A stretch of DNA of 64,000 nucleotides from Brevibacterium limosum (GCF_011617705.1 NZ_CP050154.1:1798001-1862000), one strand, 5' to 3'. Positions 7,319-16,818 are shown, counted from the stretch's first letter. Translations and numbers: made by a program. The notes: generated from the sequence alone by a model not told the origin.

Positions 7319-10030
7319 TCACGGCTCGAGAGTGAGTGTGTCCTCTGCCGCCGCTGCCACGGCCTGCTTCGAGTACGGCCACGGACGATTGACATTGGCG
7401 GCCCAGTCATTCGTCTGATCGTCGTAATGCGGGTGAAAAGCATGCCCCGACGCGCCCGTGAGGTTGATCCAGTTCGAGGCGTCGAAGTTCGACAGATCGA
7501 CCGTCTGGCGCATCGACGGCACCCAGTTCGTCTCATAGCCGACCGAGGCATCCCACCCGGTGGCATGGACGACGCCCGAACCGCCGGAGACCTCATAGGG
7601 GCCGCGGTTGAACAGCTTCTCCACCGGTGTGATCCCGGATTCGCCGAGGCTGGCGTTGCGGATCGTCAGCCGGTGCAGGATTCCCCACCGCCACGTCTCG
7701 GGCTCCGGTCCCAGCAGGTCCTCCGTCTCCGCCCAGGCCGTCTTCATGGCCTTGCGCAGAGCCTCGTCCCGACCTTCGACGCCCTTGCTCGACCACCACT
7801 GGGAATGCGGGTCTTCGAGCAGCTCCGAGAGCACGAGGTACCACCGTGAACCGCCGGCAGGGGACACCCCGTCGGGCAGCTTCGAGCTGATCGTCTGCTC
7901 GAGCAGCGTCTTCGTGAGCACATTGAAGTAGGCGGCGCCCGCGCTGTTCGCGGAGTCGAAGCCATTCCAGCTCTTCAGCAGCTTCTTCGCCTCGAGGATG
8001 TCCTCGTCACCATGGGAGTGGATCTTCACCGCTTCGGGAACGAGCTTCGCAGCGAACGGATTCTGGTCGTCGTTCTGGATCTCCGCCATGTCCATCGGCC
8101 GCAGCTTCCGGCCCTCGTCCGCCGCGTCCTTGATGCGTTTCGTGATGCGGCGGGCACGATCTCCGTAGTCGAAGTCCTCACCCAGCTGCACGGTCTCGCC
8201 GGGGGCGGCGACCGGGTTGTTCGCGGTGACGATCCAGCCGCGCTCGGGGTTGTACAGGCTCGGCAGGTCATCGAAGTCGACCCAGCCCTGCCAATCCTCG
8301 TCGGATTTCCATCCGCGGCGGGGCACGGTGCCGTCGGCCTTGCCTCGGCGCGGGATCATCCCGGGGGCCTGATAGCCGATATTGCCCGCGACATCGGCGT
8401 AGACGAGGTTCTGTGAGGGCACGTCGAACTGGGAGGCCGCGTGCCGGAATTCCTGCCAGTTCGTGGCCTTGTTGATGGCGAACACCGCCGAGGCGGTCGT
8501 GCCCGGACGCAGAGCCGTCCAATCGAGGGCGAGACCATAGTGTTCCTCGGCCGGTCCCGATTTCGGGTCCTGAGAATCCGCTCCGGTCGTCGCATCGAGA
8601 GCTTTGCGATACGTGCCGTCGAGCTTCGATACGAGTGGGCCGTTGCGGGTGGAGCGGATGGTGATCTCGCGCGGGTCCTCGCCCGCGACCTCGATCGTCT
8701 CCTTGCGCACCTGCAGCGGTTCGTCTCCGTCGTCGTGGATGACCTTGCCGTCGCGGATCTTCTCCACGACGAGGTCGGTGACATCGGCACCGAGGTTCGT
8801 CAGTCCCCAGGCGATCGACTGGTTGTGGCCGATGACGACTCCCGGCAGTCCGGAGAAGGAGGACCCGGTGACGTCGAAGGGGCACTCATCGGTGACTTTC
8901 TTGCACCGCAGTCCCACCTGATACCACACCGAGGGCATCGCCGGGGCGAGATGCGGGTCATTGGACAGCAGCGGCCGACCGGTGTTCGTATGCTCCCCGG
9001 AGATCACCCACGAGTTCGACCCGATATCGTCACTGTTCTGTCCCAGCATCGGCGGCAGAGATGTGAGCGTATTCCGCAGTTCGAGGAGATCATCGGTCGG
9101 TGCGGCCGCCTCGGTGTCGGTGGTCCCCGTTCGGGGAGCCTCGGTGACGGTGACGGCGCCTCCGGCCTGTGCCTCATCGTCCTCCCGCGCACGGTCGTCG
9201 ACTCGCGGCTCCTGTTCGACGTCGTCACCGCTGCGGTCCTTCGGTGCTTTGTCGCCGGCTCTGCCCCCGAGGATCGTCGGACGGGTGGCATACGGGTAGT
9301 CCGGATAGAGGTCGCTCATCTGCTCGTCGGTGAGCTCCGAGCCGAGTATCGACCGGTCGATCTCGTCTTCGAGGTTCGATCGCAGATCCCACGCCATGGC
9401 CTTGAGCCAGGCGACGCTGTCGACCGGGGTCCATCTCTCGACATCGGTGCTGCCGGTCTCGAGGCCGAGGACGGCATATTCGAGGGACAGTTCGGTGGGG
9501 GATTTGTCCTTGAGGTAGGCGTTGACCCCGTCCGCGTAGGCCTCGTAGTAGCCCAGGCTCGTCTTGTCGAGCTTCTTCACCTCCTGCTCGGCGACCTTCC
9601 GCCAGCCGAGTGTGCGGATGAAGGTGTCGGTGCCCAGCTGGGATTTGCCGAAGAGTTCGGAGAGTCGTCCCGAGGTGACGTGTCGGCGGAAGTCCATCTC
9701 CCAGAACCGGTCCTGAGCGTGGACGAACCCCTGAGCCAGGAACAGGTCGTGGGCGGTTTCGGCCTCGATGGTGGGAACACCCGATTCGTCACGGTGGACG
9801 GTGACTGGCGCGTCGAGACCCGGCAGCGAGATCTCGCCATCGGTGGTCGGGAAGGACCGGCGGACGAGGAACAGTCCGACGAGGGCGAGGATGAGAGCGA
9901 GGACGAGGACTCCGGCGATGACGCGCAGCAGCACACGAGCACTGACCGACAGGTTGGATCCGCTGGATGGGCGGAGCACCTTGAGCAATGCGCTCGATTC
10001 CTTCTCATTCTGCGCATCGGGTGCCGCCAT
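7319..10030 (-). CDS. Penicillin acylase family (Ntn-hydrolase) amidase precursor
   Basis: The 903-residue precursor has an N-terminal membrane segment (residues about 33-55), an alpha subunit beginning LPGLDAPVTVHRDESGVPTIEA with HAQDRFWEMD, and the autoproteolytic site around DIGSNSWVISGEHT, where the Ser of GSNSW becomes the N-terminal nucleophile of the beta subunit. Between about residues 255 and 320 is an acidic, low-complexity stretch (KDRSGDDVEQEPRVDDRARE), in the position of the excised linker peptide but longer than usual. Family members hydrolyse amides of acyl-homoserine lactones, lipids or beta-lactams; the substrate cannot be told here. AAGGAG precedes the ATG. It is probably secreted or membrane-tethered. 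Confidence 0.93.
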   Translation of the reverse strand: MAAPDAQNEKESSALLKVLRPSSGSNLSVSARVLLRVIAGVLVLALILALVGLFLVRRSFPTTDGEISLPGLDAPVTVHRDESGVPTIEAETAHDLFLAQGFVHAQDRFWEMDFRRHVTSGRLSELFGKSQLGTDTFIRTLGWRKVAEQEVKKLDKTSLGYYEAYADGVNAYLKDKSPTELSLEYAVLGLETGSTDVERWTPVDSVAWLKAMAWDLRSNLEDEIDRSILGSELTDEQMSDLYPDYPYATRPTILGGRAGDKAPKDRSGDDVEQEPRVDDRAREDDEAQAGGAVTVTEAPRTGTTDTEAAAPTDDLLELRNTLTSLPPMLGQNSDDIGSNSWVISGEHTNTGRPLLSNDPHLAPAMPSVWYQVGLRCKKVTDECPFDVTGSSFSGLPGVVIGHNQSIAWGLTNLGADVTDLVVEKIRDGKVIHDDGDEPLQVRKETIEVAGEDPREITIRSTRNGPLVSKLDGTYRKALDATTGADSQDPKSGPAEEHYGLALDWTALRPGTTASAVFAINKATNWQEFRHAASQFDVPSQNLVYADVAGNIGYQAPGMIPRRGKADGTVPRRGWKSDEDWQGWVDFDDLPSLYNPERGWIVTANNPVAAPGETVQLGEDFDYGDRARRITKRIKDAADEGRKLRPMDMAEIQNDDQNPFAAKLVPEAVKIHSHGDEDILEAKKLLKSWNGFDSANSAGAAYFNVLTKTLLEQTISSKLPDGVSPAGGSRWYLVLSELLEDPHSQWWSSKGVEGRDEALRKAMKTAWAETEDLLGPEPETWRWGILHRLTIRNASLGESGITPVEKLFNRGPYEVSGGSGVVHATGWDASVGYETNWVPSMRQTVDLSNFDASNWINLTGASGHAFHPHYDDQTNDWAANVNRPWPYSKQAVAAAAEDTLTLEP

Positions 10031-10064
10031 GAGTCTCCTTCGGCTGTCCTGAATGTTTCGGTTC

Positions 10065-10943
10065 TCAGCAAGTATAGGTGTCAGGAGGCCCGTGTCTGTG
10101 GACCTCAGGCGGCCTGGGTCTGTGGACGAAGGTCACGAGGACGACGGAGATCATCATGAGCAGGAACCAAGCCACCAGCTTCGTCAGCGGCACCAGGTGC
10201 CAGCCGTCGTCCTGGCTCGGATACAGCCAGGCCCCGGCCGCGGTGCCGATGTTCTCAGCCACCCAGATGAAGAAGGCCACGAGGACGAAGGCCAGCAGCA
10301 CCGGCATTCTCAGGGTTCTGCGGTGGACGCTGAAGTACATACGGCAGCGGAAGAAGACGATCACAGTGGCGGCGACGAGGATGAGGCGGACGTCGAGGAT
10401 GAAATGGTGGGTGAAGAAGTTGATGTAGATGGCGGCGGCGATGATCACGGTCAGCCACCTCGGCGGGTATTGGCTGAACCGCAAGTCGAAGAGGCGGTAC
10501 ACGCGGACGATATAGGACCCGACGGCGGCGTACATGAACCCGGTGAACAGGGGCACGGCACCGATGTGGAGGACTCCGCCGGGGGCGTAGTCCCACGAAC
10601 CGACGGCGGTCTTGAAGATCTCCATACCGGTTCCGACGATGTGGAAGACGATGATGACGATGAGTTCGCGGCCGGTCTCGAGTCGGGCGGCAAGCATGCC
10701 GATCTGGATGAGCACGGCGAGGACGACGAGGAAGTCGTTGCGTGCCACTGCCGCGTCGTCGGGATAGAACCAAGAGGCGGCGATGATCGCGGCGAGCATG
10801 AGAGCACCGAAGAGGCACGCCCACGCCTGCTTGATTCCGAAGGCGAGGAACTCCCGGACACCGGCGGGGACCCGGGGGAGGAGCCTGTCGGCGAAGGCGT
10901 CGAGGACGGCCTCGAGGCGAGTCAGTTCGCGGCGATCGGCCAT
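10065..10943 (-). CDS. DUF817 integral membrane protein
   Basis: The protein is almost entirely hydrophobic, with about eight or nine predicted transmembrane segments, and contains FHIVGTGMEIFKTAVGSWDYAP, PLFTGFMYAAVGSYI and VAENIGTAAGAWLYPSQ, the DUF817 (YoaT-like) pattern. Its function is unknown. The ATG at 10943 gives 292 residues; a GTG at 10958 would add five. No clear Shine-Dalgarno sequence marks either. It lies 34 nt after the start of the penicillin acylase gene on the same strand, so it could lead that transcription unit, and is divergent from the amidase gene. Confidence 0.85.
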   Translation of the reverse strand: MADRRELTRLEAVLDAFADRLLPRVPAGVREFLAFGIKQAWACLFGALMLAAIIAASWFYPDDAAVARNDFLVVLAVLIQIGMLAARLETGRELIVIIVFHIVGTGMEIFKTAVGSWDYAPGGVLHIGAVPLFTGFMYAAVGSYIVRVYRLFDLRFSQYPPRWLTVIIAAAIYINFFTHHFILDVRLILVAATVIVFFRCRMYFSVHRRTLRMPVLLAFVLVAFFIWVAENIGTAAGAWLYPSQDDGWHLVPLTKLVAWFLLMMISVVLVTFVHRPRPPEVHRHGPPDTYTC

Positions 10944-11080
10944 CTGCTGAGTACCCACTTCCGTAATACTGGGAATACCCTTACGATAATCCTGCGGTCA
11001 CGTTGGGTGCCCGTGATTCGGCCCCCATCCAGTGAGGAACACCCTCACTCGGTCATGGATGACCTCAAGGACCCCACCTG

Positions 11081-12922
11081 ATGAAACCGTTGCAATTCTG
11101 CGCCTCGGCACTCACCGGAATTCTCCTCACAGCGACCCTATCGGGATCCGCGCTCGCCGCCACACCGGAAACACACACGAACACGCCCGGCGTCTCTGCC
11201 GCGGACGTGTCAGAGACGGCGTCCGGTCTCGGCGACGCCGGACTCGGCGAGGGCGACAGCGGGGACGCCACCACCGCTGACGACTCGGCACAGGGCGGCG
11301 ATGCTGCCGCCGATGACACCGACGACACCCCCTCCGAGACGACCGTCGATGCCCGGACCGATGAGGTCACGACTGTGCCGCTCGACACCTCGGACGTCAC
11401 GATCATCGGTGCCGCTTGGGAAGGGGAGGACCCCGAACTCGAGATCCGCACCCGTGACGAAGACGGCTGGACGGCGTGGGAGAGCCTGCCGACCGATGAC
11501 GAGGGAGGCCCCGACCTCACCTCCGCAGAAGCCGCTCAGATTCCCGCCGACTCACACCGGTCGCAGTCCGTCGCCCTTCCGGTGCTCGATTCGGATGCTG
11601 TCGAGGTGCGCGCCGCCGACGAGCAGGCTGATACCGATGATCTGCAGATCACCCAGGTGTCCACGGCGGTCACGAGGGCCGACGCACAGGTGGCGAAGTC
11701 CGCCGGAGGCCTGAGCACACAGGCGGCCACGGGACCGGCAGTCGACGCGCAGATCACGGCCAAGGACCTGCGCACGAAGATCGTCACCCGCAAGCAGTGG
11801 GGTGCCGATGAGAAGCTCGTCCGCTGCGCCACGGACAAGACGTCGTCGGCCAAGGGCGTGTTCATCCACCACACGGCGGGGTCGAACTCGTACTCGAAAG
11901 CGCAGGCACCGGCGATCATCCGCGGCTACCTCGCGTACCACACTCAGAACCGCGGCTGGTGCGACCTCGGGTACAACTTCCTCGTCGACAAATACGGCAC
12001 GATGTACGAGGGCCGGGCCGGCAGCCTCGACAAGGCAGTGACCGGTGCTCATGCTTCCGGCTTCAACTCGTGGACCCTCGGCATCAGCGTGCTCGGCACC
12101 TATACATCGTCGGCCCCGAGCACAGCAGCACAGAACTCGGTCAAGCAGCTTGTCGCCTGGAAGTCCGGACAGTACGGCTTCAATCCGACCGGGAAGATGA
12201 CCTTGACCTCGGGTGGAGGCGCGACGAGCAAGTACGCCTTGGGTAAGAAAGTCAGCCTCAATGTCGTCTCCGGACACCGGGACACCAGCTACACCGAATG
12301 CCCGGGAATCGCGTTCTACAATAGGCTCGGCAGCATCCGCACCGGAGCAAAGGCGCTGGTGCCGGGACTGACCCCGCCTCCGACGAAGGCGCCCGCGCCG
12401 AAGCCGAGCCCGAAGGCGAAGTCGTACAAGACGAAGGGCGCGATCGGCTCGTACTACAAGAAGCATTCGGCGAAGACCGGCAAACCGGTCGGCCCGGAGA
12501 AGAAGCTGACGAATCCGAACGGCGCCTACCAGACGTTCTCAGAGGGCACCGTCTATTGGTCGAAGAAGACAGGAGCGCACTTCCTGACCAAGGGCGCGAT
12601 CCGCAAGGCCTACAAACGGGTGAAGTACGAGAAGGGCGTCATCGGATTCCCCAGCAGCGATAAGCAGACCTTCAAGCACCGCAAAAGCGCGCGCTACCAG
12701 AACTTCCGGTCCGGAATGATCACCTGGTCGCCGAGCACCAGCAGCCATGTCATCTACGGAGGGTTCCTCACGAAGTGGAAGAAGATGGGCTGGGAACGCA
12801 GCAAGCTCGGCCTGCCCACCGCTGACCGCACTGTCAAGAACGGCACGAAACGCCAGAACTTCGAACGCGGGCACATGACGTACACGAAGAAGACGGGCAT
12901 CAAGGTCTACATCCGCAAGTAG
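11081..12922 (+). CDS. Secreted N-acetylmuramoyl-L-alanine amidase with LGFP repeats
   Basis: The 613-residue protein has a Sec signal peptide (residues 1-27, ending SALAA), an acidic Thr/Asp-rich stretch, then a region with TDEVTTVPLDTSDVTIIGAAW typical of actinobacterial PGRP amidases. The amidase_2/PGRP domain begins near RKQWGADE and shows FIHHTAGSNSY, GYNFLVDKYGTMYEGRAG and SGHRDTSYTECPG, giving the His, Tyr, His and Cys zinc/catalytic residues. A Pro/Lys linker leads to C-terminal LGFP-type repeats (IGSYYKKHSAKTGKPVGP, IGFPSSDKQ, LGLPTADR), which bind the cell wall of Actinobacteria. It is likely an autolysin or cell-separation enzyme. Confidence 0.93.
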   Translation: MKPLQFCASALTGILLTATLSGSALAATPETHTNTPGVSAADVSETASGLGDAGLGEGDSGDATTADDSAQGGDAAADDTDDTPSETTVDARTDEVTTVPLDTSDVTIIGAAWEGEDPELEIRTRDEDGWTAWESLPTDDEGGPDLTSAEAAQIPADSHRSQSVALPVLDSDAVEVRAADEQADTDDLQITQVSTAVTRADAQVAKSAGGLSTQAATGPAVDAQITAKDLRTKIVTRKQWGADEKLVRCATDKTSSAKGVFIHHTAGSNSYSKAQAPAIIRGYLAYHTQNRGWCDLGYNFLVDKYGTMYEGRAGSLDKAVTGAHASGFNSWTLGISVLGTYTSSAPSTAAQNSVKQLVAWKSGQYGFNPTGKMTLTSGGGATSKYALGKKVSLNVVSGHRDTSYTECPGIAFYNRLGSIRTGAKALVPGLTPPPTKAPAPKPSPKAKSYKTKGAIGSYYKKHSAKTGKPVGPEKKLTNPNGAYQTFSEGTVYWSKKTGAHFLTKGAIRKAYKRVKYEKGVIGFPSSDKQTFKHRKSARYQNFRSGMITWSPSTSSHVIYGGFLTKWKKMGWERSKLGLPTADRTVKNGTKRQNFERGHMTYTKKTGIKVYIRK

Positions 12923-12964
12923 CGGAGCAGTCCTCGACCTCAGCGGGCCGAAGAGGAGAGAGTC

Positions 12965-12970
12965 TAGACT
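12965..12970 (+). promoter_or_regulatory. -10 hexamer of a probable leaderless promoter (SDR gene)
   Basis: TAGACT lies exactly six nt before the ATG at 12977 and no Shine-Dalgarno sequence is placed for this start. Transcription would therefore begin at or next to the start codon. Confidence 0.6.
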
Positions 12971-12976
12971 CGCATC

Positions 12977-13741
12977 ATGCACATCCTCCTCTTCGGCGCG
13001 ACCGGCCACGTCGGGACCGGACTCGCCCAACGGCTCAGCTCACACCACACAGTCACCGGCATCGTGCGCCGCCGACCGGAGACGCAGACGGCCTACGAAC
13101 CGGTGACTGTGCCGGAGTGGGTGGACGAACCGGAAGCGGTCGCCTCGGCGCTCGCCTCCGCGGACCTGCCCCCGGTCGATGCCGTCATCGCGGCCCTCGG
13201 CGGGTGGTACATCGATGAACCGGTGCTCGAACGGGGGCTGGCGAAGTTCGATGAGGACTACGACGCCTACCTGCGGGCGCACTTCACGGCATGCGCGATC
13301 TCGCAGCGCCTGGCGGCCGAACGCACGGCGCCCGGACGACCGGCCTCCGACCACGCGGAGTCTGCCGGCTCTGCGCCCACGCGCTTCGTCCACCTGGCCC
13401 TCAACGGGGTCGCCAGCGTCGAGCCGCTGGCCGGGTCCGGGGCGATCAGTGTCTTCGGCGCCGCGCAGAAGATGCTCCTCGAGGTCGCCGCGGCGGATTC
13501 GACGACCGTGGACTTCCGGGAACTGCGGATCATGGCCCCCGTCGGCGGTGATGATCGCAACGATCTGACCGGGGGAGTCGAAACCGTCCGTCTCGCCGAG
13601 GTGGCCGATGCGGTCACAGCGATCCTGGACTCACCCGAGCGCTTCGATGTGGGCACGGAGATCCACGCGAACGCCGGGAACTCTGAAAGCTGGGACCTCG
13701 AAAAGCTGAGGCTCCCGAAACATGAGACTGCGGAGAGCTGA
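12977..13741 (+). CDS. NAD(P)-binding short-chain dehydrogenase/reductase-like protein
   Basis: The 254-residue protein begins MHILLFGATGHVGTGLAQRL, a Rossmann nucleotide-binding motif (GxxGxxG variant), and continues with VDAVIAALGGWYIDEP and FVHLALNGVASVEPLAGSG. The canonical catalytic YxxxK of SDR enzymes is not obvious, so it may be an atypical SDR. The last 20 residues are polar. The substrate is unknown. It is convergent with the RibD-like gene and appears to have its own leaderless promoter. Confidence 0.78.
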   Translation: MHILLFGATGHVGTGLAQRLSSHHTVTGIVRRRPETQTAYEPVTVPEWVDEPEAVASALASADLPPVDAVIAALGGWYIDEPVLERGLAKFDEDYDAYLRAHFTACAISQRLAAERTAPGRPASDHAESAGSAPTRFVHLALNGVASVEPLAGSGAISVFGAAQKMLLEVAAADSTTVDFRELRIMAPVGGDDRNDLTGGVETVRLAEVADAVTAILDSPERFDVGTEIHANAGNSESWDLEKLRLPKHETAES

Positions 13742-13766
13742 GATCTCCGAGGACTGAGCGTCCCGT

Positions 13767-14390
13767 TCAGGCGCGTCTGTAGCGCAGGAAGACCTGATCG
13801 TCCTCGACGCGCACATCGATGAGGCGCAGATCGATCTCGGCCTCGAGCGCCGAGAGATGGCTGCCGCGCGCTCGGACATAGCGCGGACTCACGCTCAGAT
13901 GCAGTTCGGCCCCCGGATAGTGCTTGAGAAGCCGGAAGGCGAGATTCGGACCCGATTCGCACAGGAGCACCACCTCACCGAATTCCTCGGGCTCCGTCCC
14001 CGCGGACGGCAGGGCTGAGTTCGCGTCGGACTGTCGCGATTCGGGGGATGGAGCCGTCGGCAGGGCGGCGGCCACCTCGGTGATGGTGTCCGCACTGAAA
14101 TGCTGGGCACGGTAGTCGAGGCCGCGGGCGTCGAGCTCGCTCTGCAGCGCGGCAGGATCGGACTCGGTGAGCACATAGACGGGTGTGTGTTCGAGCGTTT
14201 TGCCGACGGCGTTGATGACGGGCAGCCGCGGATTCAGCGCGGTGCGGCGGTCGATGATGATCGCATTCGCGCTGCGGCGAAGAGCGAGGAAGCGCCGGAA
14301 GTCAGCGTCCGTGGACACCCCGGTCGACCAGCCGTCCTCGGCGAAGGATCCGTTGATCGACTGGACGAGGGAGATGATGAGACGGCGCAC
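13767..14390 (-). CDS. RibD C-terminal-domain (dihydrofolate-reductase-fold) protein
   Basis: The sequence opens RRLIISLVQSINGSFAEDGWSTGVSTDADFRRFLALR and has AIIIDRRTALNPRLPVI and a late GPNLAFRLLKHY, which fits the RibD_C/DHFR-like family of NADPH-dependent reductases. At 207 residues it is of stand-alone type, without a deaminase domain, so a role in riboflavin synthesis is only one possibility. It starts with GTG at 14390, preceded by AGGA. A Ser/Pro-rich insert at about residues 112-130 is unusual. Confidence 0.72.
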   Translation of the reverse strand: MRRLIISLVQSINGSFAEDGWSTGVSTDADFRRFLALRRSANAIIIDRRTALNPRLPVINAVGKTLEHTPVYVLTESDPAALQSELDARGLDYRAQHFSADTITEVAAALPTAPSPESRQSDANSALPSAGTEPEEFGEVVLLCESGPNLAFRLLKHYPGAELHLSVSPRYVRARGSHLSALEAEIDLRLIDVRVEDDQVFLRYRRA

Positions 14391-14421
14391 GGGATCCTGC
14401 TCTGCTGCTTCTTCGACTCTG

Positions 14422-15294
14422 CTATTTCTTCAGTTCGGTCGCCGGCCCCATGGCGATGCGCGGATGGGCGTCGGGGTCGATGGTGCGCATGATCCACTTG
14501 AGATCCGCCTCGTCGAGGGTGACGCAGCCGTTCGTGCCCGAATCATGGTCGAGGTGCAGCCAGATTCCGCCGCCCTTGTCCCAGCCCAGCGGACGCGTCT
14601 TGTCCGTCGGCGCGGTGCCGGGCTTGCGGTTGTAATCGATGGCGATGATGTAGTCGAAGACCGATTCGTAGTCCGCCCCGTAGGCCACCGTCGCCGAGGA
14701 GGGCAGACGATCGTCCTGGGTGTACGGAAGATCGGTGCCCGGGTTCGCCTTGAAACCGCCCGCGTCGCTGAGTGTGAACACGCCGATCGGGGTGGTCTTG
14801 TCACCCTCGCGGCGATCCTTCAGCCACCCGTTGCTGCCGTTGTGGGTGTCGAACGTCTTGAGCTTCTTCCACTTCTTTTCCGTGAACTCATAGAAGCTCA
14901 AGCTCGACTTCTCCGAGGCGGCTGTCGGTGAGGTGGCGACGAGGACCTGTGAGGTCTCTGCCGGGATCTGGTCCGTGAACTCCTTCGTCAGACCGGGGAC
15001 AGGGACGGGATGGACCGGGCCGGTCGCCTCGGTGCCGGACCGGTCGGAGTCGGAGTGATCGGTGGCGGACTGCTCGGTATCAGTTGCAGGGGAGCCGGTT
15101 CCGGTGGGGGAATCCTGTGCCGGAGCCGCGAAATCACCGAAACTCGTCTGCTGTGCGGGAGCGGCGAATCCTGCGGATTCGACAGTCGCGGAGTCGGCCT
15201 CGCCGTCATCGGCATCGGCGCCGCAGGCGGTCAGGAACAGAGCGCAGGCGAGAAGCGCGGGCAGGCCCGCGTGCCGAGAGACTCCATTGGACAT
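14422..15294 (-). CDS. Lipoprotein L,D-transpeptidase-like (YkuD) protein
   Basis: The N-terminus is a lipoprotein signal peptide ending in the lipobox LFLTAC, so the mature protein should be lipid-anchored at Cys 24. A Ser/Asp/Thr-rich linker (about residues 28-95) leads to a YkuD-like domain with DRREGDKTTPIGVFTLSDAGG and IWLHLDHDSGTNGCVTLDEAD; the last motif supplies the His and the nucleophilic Cys of the HxxD...SxGC pattern. It may cross-link or remodel peptidoglycan. The start ATG at 15294 lacks a Shine-Dalgarno sequence, but a GATGAT hexamer lies six nt upstream. Confidence 0.87.
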   Translation of the reverse strand: MSNGVSRHAGLPALLACALFLTACGADADDGEADSATVESAGFAAPAQQTSFGDFAAPAQDSPTGTGSPATDTEQSATDHSDSDRSGTEATGPVHPVPVPGLTKEFTDQIPAETSQVLVATSPTAASEKSSLSFYEFTEKKWKKLKTFDTHNGSNGWLKDRREGDKTTPIGVFTLSDAGGFKANPGTDLPYTQDDRLPSSATVAYGADYESVFDYIIAIDYNRKPGTAPTDKTRPLGWDKGGGIWLHLDHDSGTNGCVTLDEADLKWIMRTIDPDAHPRIAMGPATELKK

Positions 15295-15348
15295 GAGGTC
15301 ATCATCTCACGAGGTATGAGAACCGGCCGGTAGCGACTATGCGAAAAT

Positions 15349-16641
15349 ATGCTCATGAGCATTCCACCTGTGCCGAACCATCCTCCGCGCCCCGGGCGTC
15401 GGAAGCCGGCCGAGGAGTCTCCGGAGTCGATCACAACCCAGTTGTTCATCGGCGAGGATGAGTCCGCGGCCGCCGATGGCTCCACCCAAGCGCTGACTCC
15501 CGCAGAACTTCAGAGGCTGCGGTCGATGGTCGAATCCGACGGCACCGATGCCACCGAGGTGCTCAGCCTCGAAGAGCTGCGCGGACTCGCCGCCGCTGAA
15601 GGATACGAGACCGGCGGACTGCCGGCCGCACCGCGCAAAGTGAACTCCGATGACATCGCCGCCGCCGAGGCCGCCTCGGCACCGAAGCAGTGGAACCCGC
15701 TGCCCGGTTCGCAGCCAGGCGCCGCGGATGCGCCTCAGGCACAACCGCACCAACCCGAACCGCACCCGCACCAGGGACAGTGGGGAGGGGAGTTCGGTGC
15801 TGCCGGCCAGTCAGCGGCCCCACAGCCGCAATCCGCCGGTCCGGTTCAGTCACCGGCCGGACCGGAATACGGTCAGCCCGGATCGGGCCAGCCCGGTGGA
15901 TCCGGATACGGGCAGGCGGGCCACGGCCCTGCCTATGCCGCCGCACCGGCCGGCTACGTTGCCGGCTACGGCCCTAGCGGGCCCGGAGGTCCGGCAGCGC
16001 CCGGCGGGCCCGGCGGGCCGGGAGGCCCCGGTGGTCCGGGAGGCCCCGGCGGACCGGGGAGCCCCGGCGGACCGCGCGACCCCTATGGTCGGCGCACCGA
16101 CACGAAGAAGGTCCCCGCGTGGCTGTGGGTGCTCGCAGCCATCGCGCTCATCCTCGCCCTCGGCATCGTCGGCTATATCGTCTGGGACTCCACTCAGGGG
16201 GAGGAGACCACCACGGTCGGACCCACGGACGAACCTTCGATCGGTCAGTCCGATGACCCGGAGCCGTCCGATTCGGCCAGCTCAGAGGCCCCCGTCGCCG
16301 AGGAGACCTTCACTTCGCCGTCGGGCAACATCGCCTGCACCATCGATGACGAACGTGCTCGCTGCGTGATCAACGACTACGAGTACTCGCCGCCGGAGAA
16401 ACCCGATGACTGCAAGCTCGACGACTGGGGCTCCATCGTCGTGGCGAACAAGGAAGGCGCAGGATTCTCCTGCCTCGATGCCCCGGAGAGCAACGGACCG
16501 GCACGCGTCCTCGGCTACGGTGATTCGATCTCCGCCGCGGGAATGACATGCACCTCCAGCGAGGAGGGCATGACGTGCAGATCCGACGACACGGGAGTCG
16601 GATTCAACGTCCGACGCGCCTCGGTCGACTTCCTCAAATAG
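15349..16641 (+). CDS. Membrane protein with collagen-like Gly-Pro repeats and a DUF6636-type domain
   Basis: The 430-residue protein has a polar N-terminus (TTQLFIGEDESAAADG and ALTPAELQRLRSMVESDG), a Gln/Pro/Gly-rich region, about 12 tandem Gly-Gly-Pro units near residues 204-245, one transmembrane helix (VPAWLWVLAAIALILALGI, about 257-278), and an external domain TSPSGNIACTIDDERARC...DDWGSIVV...AGMTCTSSEEGMTC. That domain has the cysteine spacing and GNIAC/GxTC motifs of DUF6636. The function is unknown; the architecture resembles actinobacterial envelope sensors. A second ATG at 15355 is six nt after a GAAAAT hexamer and may be the true start. Confidence 0.82.
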   Translation: MLMSIPPVPNHPPRPGRRKPAEESPESITTQLFIGEDESAAADGSTQALTPAELQRLRSMVESDGTDATEVLSLEELRGLAAAEGYETGGLPAAPRKVNSDDIAAAEAASAPKQWNPLPGSQPGAADAPQAQPHQPEPHPHQGQWGGEFGAAGQSAAPQPQSAGPVQSPAGPEYGQPGSGQPGGSGYGQAGHGPAYAAAPAGYVAGYGPSGPGGPAAPGGPGGPGGPGGPGGPGGPGSPGGPRDPYGRRTDTKKVPAWLWVLAAIALILALGIVGYIVWDSTQGEETTTVGPTDEPSIGQSDDPEPSDSASSEAPVAEETFTSPSGNIACTIDDERARCVINDYEYSPPEKPDDCKLDDWGSIVVANKEGAGFSCLDAPESNGPARVLGYGDSISAAGMTCTSSEEGMTCRSDDTGVGFNVRRASVDFLK

Positions 16642-16773
16642 GTCGACCTCCGCAGATGAGGGGAGCCGGCCCGGGTCGGACCGATGAGACACGGCCCGGG
16701 CGGAGCCGCCTCGGCGGTCTTAGGATGTGGACCGGATTCGGACGGAACGAGGGAAGAGGACTATGGTGATCAC

Positions 16774-16818
16774 GTGGCTCACAGGTTCCTCCTCCTTCCT
16801 TGCCGCGACGAGTCCTGA
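16774..16818 (+). CDS. leuA leader peptide with three consecutive Leu codons
   Basis: A GTG-initiated 14-codon frame reads MAHRFLLLPCRDES and ends at TGA 16816-16818. Residues 6-8 are encoded by CTC CTC CTT, the kind of Leu run that makes ribosomes pause when leucyl-tRNA is scarce. It lies 70 nt before leuA and its last codons form one arm of a hairpin. A GAGGA at 16756-16760 is the nearest Shine-Dalgarno sequence, 13 nt away, which is long. Leader peptides combined with a conserved pseudoknot (LEU element) have been described upstream of leuA in Actinobacteria (Seliverstov et al., recalled). An overlapping ATG frame at 16763 was judged less likely. Confidence 0.6.
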   Translation: MAHRFLLLPCRDES

